From Sacculina carcini (Eukaryota > Arthropoda > Thecostraca > Sacculinidae): 64,000 nucleotides of DNA. Below the pieces are notes generated by a model. The model worked only from the letters and a program-made list of their open reading frames with translations, was not told the DNA's origin and ran no database searches. The translations under genes were made by a program, and so were the position numbers. Below are positions 22,464-31,628 of this stretch, piece after piece. The DNA lies in NCBI GenBank assembly GCA_916048095.2, contig OU696585.1, forward strand, positions 1,255,371-1,319,370, read 5' to 3'. Within the stretch, counting starts at the first letter, position 1. Each line of letters starts with the position of its first letter.

Positions 22464-24204
22464 TGTATGTGTGTGTGTATGTGTGTGTGTGTGTGCGTTC
22501 TTACACAGTCTAACAACATATATTTTACTTTGATTTACGCACATAGAATCACCCACAAATGCACACACACGCACACACCCACAAACACACATACACATGG
22601 ACGAAGTTTCGAGCAATCATTAAATTGATTGATTGTATGTATAGAATCTATGTGAAAAACGAAAACACATAAACAATGTTATTTACAAATACAATAAGTG
22701 TGTTAGCATGTGTGTATGTGTATGTGTGTGAGTGTGTGTGAGTGTGTATGTATGTGCGATCGCTCCGCTTCTACAAGCGTGTCAGAACAGTTCGCAGAAA
22801 TGAAGCAGAAATCGCAGATCGCAGGTAAGTTTCTAGCAATCGCTCAATTGAATGACAGTGTGTAGAATGACAGTGAAAAACAAACACTAATAGAAAAACC
22901 AATGTTAATTACATTTACAATATTGGTAAGCTACACATACACGCTCGAAAAAAGGTTCTGGAACACGCACATACACGATGATATACTAAACACTATATAA
23001 TTAAACGCTCTATTTTACTATGCGCTCTGTCCGCCACTGTGCATTTGCAAACACTGCTGAGTAATTTAAACACTCGCTGCAATACATGTTCAGCACACAG
23101 ATACGCACACCTGTACACACCAATGTGTCGTTGGTGACACGCACACACACACATGTACGGTCTAGGTCACAATAGCTTTATTTTTCTAGATCACAATAGC
23201 TGGTATCTCGTTGTTTACATCAGTTTGCATATAAGCAGTAGGAGGCCAGAACGTCGGTCTTGTGCACGCAAATTTACATTCATTACTGTAAACACAATGG
23301 GTATCCACGCTGATTGTTGCTAGTTGCTCGAGTAATAGGGACAATGCTTGCATAGTAACCACCGTGGAGACGTGTATTTTATAGTTGTATATTATAGTTG
23401 TTGCAATGCACTGTGCTGACCTTGTAGTACTCGTAATTTAAGAGTTCGTGTCTAGCTTGGAGCTGAATAGCGTAATATGCAGCGCTTGTTAGACGTATTG
23501 AAGCAGCTGTTTTTAACATTCTGGGTCGTATGCACAACTGGTAGAATGTGTTTGGAAAAAGAGATAGTTGAGATAGATTGTGAGGGGATGTACAGCTGAG
23601 AGGATGTGTTTGAGACCGACGCAATGCAATTCATCTGCAATCCAACTGTGTTTGAACTGGACGTCAATAGTTAACGCGGCACACCACTCTAAGAGGCCTG
23701 CACGAGATCATGATTATAAAACTAGATCACATTGACAAACTGTTTCGGCTTGTAGCCGTGCAAACTGTAACAAACTGTTTTCAACAAACTGATCACAGTA
23801 ACAAACTGTTTTATTTGGTGCCGTGCTTCACGACCAAACAACACTGTTATAGCAACGCTGGCTTAGAAAAATGTTGATGGCTTAGACGAATATCATAATA
23901 TACCGATATTTGATATTGTCTGTTTATAGATGAATATTCATTTATTTGCTCACACACACACACACACACGCAGACACACACTCGTCTCTTGCCTCTTTTC
24001 GGAAGTTACAAATATTTCGATTTTTACTGGTTACATGTAATCTACTTGCTATTGAATTACGTATTTTGTTAACTGTTGAATCAGCAGCAGAATTGGGAAT
24101 GCGAATGAACCCGTTCTTATACGTTAAATTTCTATTCACTCAGTGATACGCTTTAACAACAAAGATTTCAATTTGTTTTGCGCACACAGCCTCAATCACA
24201 TATG

Positions 24205-24252
<48 letters not shown>

Positions 24253-24384
24253 TAAACAAACACACATACACGTTTTTATCCCTCTCTCCATTTTCAGTGA
24301 TCTCTCAGAGGTAGTATACCCACTATGCACAAATATGCGCGGTGTGTGTATATATGTGTGTGCATGTGTGTGCATGTTGGATGG
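22056..24384. other. loop of the foldback element, with decayed extra copies of an arm segment
   Basis: No gene is evident. About 22830-23040 is a diverged copy of the arm segment at 25865-26050 (shared: GTGAAAAACAAACACT, TACAATATTGGTAA and CTCTGTCCGCCACT), in the same orientation as the right arm. A still more decayed copy of its start lies at about 22605-22710. Other content is (GT)n near 22418-22495, (CA)n near 22560-22600 and 24207-24250, and AT-rich DNA. Confidence 0.6.
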
Positions 24385-24551
24385 ATGTCTTCAAGAACAG
24401 GTTAAAAACCAATTGCTTCAAATATTTTGCATTATATATCAATATCTAATGAATAATCAAAATCTATCTTATCTATCTAATCTACAATATCTATATGTCC
24501 ATTTATATGATATATCTTATCTATCTAACATCAATCAATATTAATATCTTA

Positions 24552-24804
24552 TTGTGGCCAGTGACCCCGCTCGTCGTATATTTATATGGATATATGGCAG
24601 CGGCCAGTGTGTTGGCCATCCATACTGACGTCACTGCGTGTATGAGTGTGTGTGTGATAATGTTTGTATGCCTGTGTGCATGTGCGTGTGTGTGAGTGTC
24701 ACTGGACACAAGTTGCGTTGTACGTTCGTTCACCCTTCACTGTGTAATACATTAATTCGCTCATCAACCACGCCAGTGTTTGCATACGCCGTGCTGCTAC
24801 ATTA
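24552..24804. mobile_element. 253-bp insertion present only in the right arm
   Basis: The left arm, read in inverse, runs AATATCTTATATTATC without interruption. The right arm has the same sequence broken after CTTA by 253 bp that ends in TTA, giving a possible 3-bp duplication (24549-24551 and 24802-24804). The insert starts TTGTGGCCAGTGACC and ends GTGCTGCTACATTA; I see no terminal inverted repeat. A deletion in the left arm is the alternative. Confidence 0.55.
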
Positions 24805-26816
24805 TATTATCTTTAAATATCAAATATTTAAACACTTGCTCCAAATATCTGATGATCGGAAAATTCTGCATAAAGCCGAAGTATTCGCTGTGAATGAGAT
24901 ATTGAATGTGTATGTTATAATTGTTGTAAAGAATTTCTGGCATTGTATATAGCTTGTATTGTAGGATTTGATGAATTTGCATTGTTTTGGTCTACCAATG
25001 TTATTCAAATATTATAAATATTCAAATGTTATACAAATATTTATATCGTTTTTCTATGCATAACTGTCGTTTGCATTCGCACGTCTTTCTGTTATCATGT
25101 TGTATCGCCGCTGTCACTGGCCTTTGTGCCTGTGCCGGCGGTGTATGTTTGTGTGTATCTGTGTGTGTTTGTGCGCGTGTACGCGTGTGTAGGGGAAGAC
25201 GAGGGTCGGTGTTCTGTTTGCCTGTGTGTGAGTGCGTGTGGATATGTGTATATCGGTCAACAGGGGTGGAATATCGGTCATACATGGTGAAAATAAGACC
25301 TGTTTTGAAAAGCAGAAGGGTTAGTGGCTGTCAGCCATGTTTTCCAGCCTGCCTGACTGCTTATACTTGTATACATGTGCGTGCGGTCCTTTTGGCTATA
25401 CATCACGTTCTGTCTTGATGCCGAAATGCTTGCTTGCCGAAATGCCGAAGGATTCTAACGGACCTGTCAGTGACAGTGATAAATCCACACTCACGCCGAA
25501 TGTACGTGTTTGTATGTTGTTATGAATGAACGTACATGTATGTGTGTACGTTTGTTCAAGTCCACATTGTAATTATTGTACTGTCTGCACAACCAAGGAA
25601 TTGTGTAGAAATTGAACGAAATGAAAATGTAAATATTCATGTGTGTGTGCATGTATATTTGTGTGTAGTTTTGAGGTCGCTCCGCTGTTACAAAACATAC
25701 AAAACACTGTTACCAAGCACACAAGCGCACAGTCTTCTCTGAGATTGCAGCAATCTGTTTGTGTGTCATTACAATCTGATCTGCAGTCGTGTATGTCGCA
25801 GCATATAGTCGGTCCAGAAAATTGGTCCAGTGAAGCTCGTGAGACCAACGCCACAAAAGTTCAACTACATGACACGGTGTGTAGAGCCAATGTGAAAAAC
25901 AAACACTGATAGGAAAATCAATATGAATTTCAATTACAATATTGGTAAACTACACGTACACACTAGAAAAACGCTTCTGGAATAAGCACATGTGCTCGAC
26001 GATGTACTTAATTAAACTCTTCGTTTCGCTACGCACTCTGTCCGCCACTAAACAATATAATATGTAACAATGTATTGGTCAGAAGACATGTAAGAACAGA
26101 GACGACGATTACAAATGATTACAACAAAAATCAGGTCCACCAAATGCTCATAACGCAAGATATAATAATGTTACCCTGAATTTCTTATACATATCATAGC
26201 CAGCCAATATATGCACAATACAAGCATGTCATAAGACCACGAAACAACAGTAACAACGTAGCATATTATACAAGCGCGCAATTAGTGGACAAAGCACACA
26301 AACAAAAACAGTCATGGTGCAATAAACACTGACACATGACACTATATGATAACATGAAGCAACATGAGAAACAGAGAAAAAGACACAACAATAAACACAT
26401 ATTGAGAGATAAAGTAGAGCAGGTGAACAGTTGAGAAAATTCAGCACTGTTTGCAAAAAGTTCACAAACATTTATATTGAATTTCAAGCGAAATATACCA
26501 CTCGGGCGGATATAGGCAAAATTAAGTTAGGAAGAAGTTGGGTTTTGAAGTTTTGTGTGGAGCTGAAAAAATCGCACAAACAAGGCGAGGTAAGAACGAA
26601 CGAGGTAAGAAAAAACGCAAAAACGAAAATTCGATGCAAAAAATATAATGCAATAAAGTGCTAATTTGAGACGAATTAATGTCTATAACCGAGCCAAGAG
26701 ATAATAGTGCAAGAACACTGGTGATATAAAACATGACTTGAATAATGAAGCAAAAACATTACGAGCGAAGCTGCGATCTCGTAACACTACTGCATAACAA
26801 TACACGATCCACTGAA

Positions 26817-26849
<33 letters not shown>

Positions 26850-27270
26850 GTCACCAAACACTACAGCACATGCACGCAAGCCAACACACGAGAAAACAAT
26901 TGAAACGTGGACGTGATAACTGAACAACTAGTAATCACCGTCGTCGTCGACTGAACACGCATGCAGTGAGAATGCATGTCAGTTGCCCTGCCACATCCAG
27001 AAACCAGACACTACATACAGCACGATACAAGACCGTTCTTAATCTCGATGTGGGCGACGAGATGATCAATCCTCCACCCAGCCTCGATCAAGTACTGTGA
27101 TGAGCCCCGAGACTGCATGCACAGCGCGCCGGCGACTCAACTGAAAAACAAAACAAAACACGGCATGCGATCAGGTTACATATCAACACCAGCATACATA
27201 ACACGACAAATACTGTCTATTAATGTGACAAATAAGCACCTCAGGATCACAATGAATCAGGTGGCTGAAA

Positions 27271-28254
27271 ATTGATTATAGATAGTATTGGTAAAGCAGT
27301 CAATTCAGACCATACTTAATACCAATATATCTCATAATCAAAATGAAAAGGAAACATGATTATAGAGTATTGATAAAGCAGTCAATTCAGACCATACTTA
27401 ATACCAATATATCTCAAAATCAAGGAGAAAAGAAAACATGATTATAGAGACTCTTGGTAAAGCAGTCAATTCAGACCATACTTAATACCAATATATCTCA
27501 TAATCAAAAATGAAAAGGAAACATGATTATAGAGACTCTTGGTAAAGCAGTCAATTCAGACCATACTTAATACCAATATATCTCATAATCAAAAATGAAA
27601 AGGAAACATGATTATAGAGACTCTTGATAAAGCAGTCAATTCAGACCATACTTAATACCAATATATCTCATAATCAAGGTGAAAAGGAAACATGATTATA
27701 GAGAGTATTGATAAAGCAGTCAATTCAGACCATACTTAATACCAATATATCTCATAATCAAGGTGAAAAGGAAACATGATTATAGAGACTCTTGATAAAG
27801 CAGTCAATTCAGACCATACTTAATACCAATATATATCATAATCAAAAATGAAAAGGAAACATGATTATAGAGACTCTTGGTAAAGCAGTCAATTCAGACC
27901 ATACTTAATACCAATATATCTCATAATCAAAAATGAAAAGGAAACATGATTATAGAGAGTATTGATAAAGCAGTCAATTCAGACCATACTTAATACCAAT
28001 ATATCTCATAATCAAGGTGAAAAGGAAACATGATTATAGAGACTCTTGATAAAGCAGTCAATTCAGACCATACTTAATACCAATATATCTCATAATCAAG
28101 GTGAAAAGGAAACATGATTATAGAGACTCTTGATAAAGCAGTCAATTCAGACCATACTTAATACCAATATATCTCACAATCAAAAATGAAAAGGAAACAT
28201 GATTATAGAGAGTACTGATATAGCAGTCAATTCAGACCATACTTAATACCAATA
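27271..28254 (-). repeat. 84-bp tandem array, 12 units (right arm)
   Basis: Same satellite unit as in the left arm, in inverse orientation. The motif CCATACTTAATACCAATATA occurs 12 times at about 84-bp spacing. Many units carry TCAAAAATGAAAAGG where most left-arm units have the complement of TTTTCACCTTGA. Confidence 0.93.
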
Positions 28255-28556
28255 TACTACTAGTAAGAAAGATAACCACGTACCATCAAAATGACCACTG
28301 CAGAACACACGCCAAAGACCGAGAACGAACACACAGGAGGCGCACCAAAGATACACTGTCGAGTATGAGTGGTCAACCGGGAAATCTGGTGATAAACCAA
28401 GGTGTCGAACGAAGTGGCTTACAATTTCTCTATGGCTTGCTGGCATCACTGCTAGACCTAAATACGTCACTCGTTCGGAAGTCGATGACGTAACAAGTAT
28501 GTACAGTGCAAAACAGCGTCGCGTGAAGTGGATGTCGCACCAAAGGTACTAGACTC

Positions 28557-29402
28557 CGGCAGGCAGTATAATTTCGATTCGATTGGTGTTGTTTGATTGC
28601 GGTGCACTTATTGCGAAGGTGAATCTTTCGTATTATTGTTTCATCTCATTTTAATAGAATAATGTATACAGACTAACTTGTTTAAGTTGGGCAGCGAACC
28701 TATTTTTTCTTGCTGATTTGGAACTGGTAAATTATATGTATTGTTTATACTTTTTTGTTCATTTAATGTGTCATTCAAATGCGCCTGGGGTTTTATTCCA
28801 TTTGAAGAATTTTCATTGTCCCAATTTATCAATTAATCACGCACACACATTAGCGCTGCACAAGGTGTACATTTTCTCTGAAAAACAAAATGTTCAAGGA
28901 GAACATTGATTGAACACATGTGAGCATCGACACAGGGACGTCGACACTTATATGGGCACACAAAGACTGGACAAGTTAGGTTTGACGACGCTAGAAGATA
29001 GAAGGGTTAGAGAGACTTTATCACAGCTCATGGATATATTGCGGAAAAACAACAATTAGACAATCGAAGCTGTTTGAATTGTCCAAATCTAGTAGGCACA
29101 ATGATTTTGGCTTACAAAAACGCAGGGTTAACAGGGACGTTCATAAATATAGTTTCCCAAAGAGACCACAATTGAAAAAACTGGATTGAATTAGCAAGCG
29201 ACATTGTTAGTATCAACCAACAACACAATTGTTCAAGAAGAAATACAACATGACTGGAAGGTGGCAGTCACGAGCCTGTCTGACTCATTACTGCCGATAC
29301 AACTAGTAAGAACACACACATACACATTTACACAAAAGTATTTATGCAAGACGGCTGCGACAATGTTGGCGCAGTGTTGGCGCAGTTCACTGGCTGTCCC
29401 CG
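28557..29402 (+). other. right target copy of the foldback element, then flank with a LINE fragment
   Basis: 28557-28565 is the right copy of the 9-bp duplication. 28566-29080 shows nothing recognisable. About 29085-29320 is a decayed LINE 3' fragment (NRDVHKYSFPKR, then pieces matching the 9150 fragment such as a stretch around GGTGGCAGTCACGAGCCTG). It ends about 80 bp before the PARG start codon, so PARG has little room for a conventional promoter unless it has upstream exons. Confidence 0.5.
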
Positions 29403-31307
29403 ATGTCTGGTCGTCCACCAGTGATTGAGTGCGCCGACCACACGCTCATGTGTCGCCTGCCGGACGGAGACGGACCGCCTCCGCCGCTGCCGGACGCCGT
29501 CGCGGACGCATGGGATGAGTATCACGTGCGTCTTCCATGCTCGCCGCAGAGTTTGTACCCGCTGACGACCGACGATCACACAGACGGCGGCGCCGAGGAG
29601 CCAGGAGTGAAGCTGGTGTCACGCTGGGCGGTGATTGAGCGCGCTTTGCGGGAGCCGCTCGATGATTGCGACTGTCTGGAGCGCGCCATAAAGCGCTACA
29701 ACTCGCGCTTCCGACGACGCTGGGAGTTGGGAGCGTTGCGGCAGCTGGTCACTCACGAGCTGAGTGAGGCGGAGGCGCGGCACTTGTTCGACTCGACGCT
29801 GCCGGCCATGGCACGCCTGGCGCTACGTCTGCCGCAGTTGATACGCCGGCCTTTGCCGCTGCTGCGTCGGCATCGCCAGCACGCCGTGTCGTTGTCGCAA
29901 CAGCAGGCCGCCTGTCTGCTGGCCAACGCGTTCTTCTGCACGTTTCCGCGCCGTAACAGCTGGAACCCGGCCTCGGTGCCTGTCGCAGCGAACGGCCAGC
30001 GGGACTGCACATGCGCCGGTGGCAGATTGTTGCCGGCAATCAACATGAGTCGGCTGTTTGCGTCGGCCGGCTGTTCGGCGGCCGTGCTGCAACGACGCGT
30101 CGAGAAGCTCAAGTGTCTGTTGCATTACTTTCGCCGCGTCACGTCGGCAACGCCGTGCGGCCTGCTGACGTTCGCTCGCCGCTCGCCGCCGTCCAGCCAC
30201 CTGCCTGACTGGCTGACGTGCGAGCGGCGAATGTCACCACCCGCCGTATCCGTCGACGCGTTAATTGAGCAACAGCATGGACTGCTGCACGTGGATTTTG
30301 CCAATCGACTGGTGGGCGGCGGAGTGTTGGGCTCGGGTTGCGTACAGGAGGAGGTGCGTTTTTGTCAGCAGCCCGAGCTGCTGGTCGCTTGCTTGTTAAC
30401 AGAGAGACTGTGCACGCGCGAGGCGGTGCTGGTGTGCGGCGCCGAGTGGTTCAGCAAGACAAGCGGCTACAGTGACTCGTTCACATGGACGGGCCGTCAC
30501 AATGACGATACGTCCACCGACGTCTACGGCCGGAGAATGTCTCAATTGGCTCTAATAGATGCTCTGGACTTCAGCAGCAGCGGCGGCGGTGTATGCAGTC
30601 AGTATGAGCAGCGTAACCTGGTGCGCGAGCTCAACAAGGCGTACGTCGGCTTCAGTGTGAGTGATTCGTGGCGGCGGTCGGCTGAATGCAGGGACGTTGA
30701 TCACAGCCTGCCTGCCGTCGCCACGGGAAACTGGGGATGCGGCGCATTTTGCGGTGACGCATCGCTCAAGAGCCTCCTGCAGGCGATGGCGGCGGCGGCG
30801 GCCGGACGCTCGCTGTTCTACTGCACGTTCGGCGACCGGCATCTGGCTGAGCGGCTGATGCGCCTGGCAGCGCTGCTATCCGGCGATAATCATGCGGTGA
30901 CAGTGGGCCGCATCATGTGCTTGCTGCTGGAAGAAACGGCGGCGACTGCCGGCGAGTGTGGTGGCCGCGATTTACTGCAGGCAATCGTTGACCGACTGAC
31001 ACTGCCGCCCAGCCAGCCACGTTGCCATGACAACAAACAAGTGACGTCACAAAATAGCTCGGCAACTTGCGTTTCGACGGCGTTGGCGAGGACTGCTGGT
31101 TCGCCGGATGATACAGGTCGCGTGGAAGAGACGGAGAGTGAGACCGATTTGGACGAGGCGATGATAACGGTTCTCTCGCAGCCAGACGAACAGAAGCCGT
31201 GCACTGAGAGTAGCAATAGTGAACACGCAGAATATGCGGCCGGCTCTAAACGTGCCAGGTCTGATATCAGGTTCTACTTCAAACACACCACACGCAGATC
31301 ACCGTGA
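29403..31307 (+). CDS. PARG: poly(ADP-ribose) glycohydrolase
   Basis: This 634-aa enzyme would remove poly(ADP-ribose) chains from proteins by hydrolysing the ribose-ribose bonds, in the nucleus and cytoplasm, as part of the DNA damage response. The signature is clear: VGGGVLGSGCVQEEVRF at residues 304-320, with the catalytic Glu pair at 316-317. QQQAACLLANAFFCTFPR and ATGNWGCGAFCGDASLKSLL are further family blocks (one Gly of the usual GGD is Cys here). The C-terminal ~110 residues are acidic and disordered and end in a basic KRAR (616-619) and DIRFYF. The gene is one uninterrupted exon in a neighbourhood of intron-rich genes. The ATG at 29403 is the first in frame that gives the family's N-terminal part (LPC...); a spliced 5' exon joining at CAG 29371 cannot be excluded. 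Confidence 0.93.
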   Translation: MSGRPPVIECADHTLMCRLPDGDGPPPPLPDAVADAWDEYHVRLPCSPQSLYPLTTDDHTDGGAEEPGVKLVSRWAVIERALREPLDDCDCLERAIKRYNSRFRRRWELGALRQLVTHELSEAEARHLFDSTLPAMARLALRLPQLIRRPLPLLRRHRQHAVSLSQQQAACLLANAFFCTFPRRNSWNPASVPVAANGQRDCTCAGGRLLPAINMSRLFASAGCSAAVLQRRVEKLKCLLHYFRRVTSATPCGLLTFARRSPPSSHLPDWLTCERRMSPPAVSVDALIEQQHGLLHVDFANRLVGGGVLGSGCVQEEVRFCQQPELLVACLLTERLCTREAVLVCGAEWFSKTSGYSDSFTWTGRHNDDTSTDVYGRRMSQLALIDALDFSSSGGGVCSQYEQRNLVRELNKAYVGFSVSDSWRRSAECRDVDHSLPAVATGNWGCGAFCGDASLKSLLQAMAAAAAGRSLFYCTFGDRHLAERLMRLAALLSGDNHAVTVGRIMCLLLEETAATAGECGGRDLLQAIVDRLTLPPSQPRCHDNKQVTSQNSSATCVSTALARTAGSPDDTGRVEETESETDLDEAMITVLSQPDEQKPCTESSNSEHAEYAAGSKRARSDIRFYFKHTTRRSP

Positions 31308-31628
31308 TTCCATTGTGCAGATGTTGTGTTCTGTTCTCTGTGAGTCGCTAATATATTTTCGCTTGTATCTGGCTTGTGTGTTTCATTTCGCATGAATCGT
31401 ACAGGGATTATGCTATTTTTGCGTGGTTCTTGGAGACTCCAAGAACGATATCATACGAATTAAGATTGTTGTGAAGACGAGCGGCCGAAATATTTGATGT
31501 ATTTCCTAAGTTTGAGCGTGAATTTTTTTTCCCCATAAATTCAGTTGGAATCTGGAAGTAGCAGCCAATTGGAAATGGGTTATTTTTTGTTGGCAGGTAA
31601 TTGAGTTTGTTGAGTGAACGTCGTGGCA
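31308..31628 (+). promoter_or_regulatory. PARG 3' flank and PIGZ 5' region
   Basis: A ~320-bp gap between same-strand genes. I see no clear TATA box, and no certain AATAAA signal after PARG. A TTGGCAG ending at 31596 could be a 3' splice site of a 5' UTR exon of PIGZ. Confidence 0.3.

Larger units (their letters stand above)
17647..28556. mobile_element. 10.9-kb foldback-type transposable element with giant inverted arms
   Basis: The left end reads GAGTCTAGTACCTT and the right end is its inverse complement; the arms stay closely alike inward for more than 4 kb. Immediately outside both ends is the same 9-bp sequence CGGCAGGCA (17638-17646, 28557-28565), a target-site duplication. Arms are 17647-22055 and 24385-28556; the loop is 22056-24384. 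Nearly all of the arm length difference comes from the satellite array (18 versus 12 units) and one 253-bp insertion. Nine-bp duplications, ends starting GAG and long arms with internal tandem repeats are traits of Foldback/Mutator-like elements. I find no ORF longer than about 145 codons and none resembling a transposase, so it is probably non-autonomous. Confidence 0.88.
24385..28556 (-). repeat. right arm of the foldback element
   Basis: Inverse copy of the left arm with scattered single-base differences and small indels (for example an extra short block near 25288). It carries a 253-bp segment at 24552-24804 absent from the left arm, and a 12-unit satellite array at 27271-28254. Confidence 0.88.

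Noticed and set aside
19961-26734. Small open frames of 60-145 codons in both foldback arms
   Set aside because: They are mirror copies of each other with no domain, no codon signature and low-complexity content.
17647-28556. Assembly artefact as the cause of the large palindrome
   Set aside because: The arms differ by point changes, array length and a 253-bp insertion, and an exact 9-bp duplication lies outside both ends.
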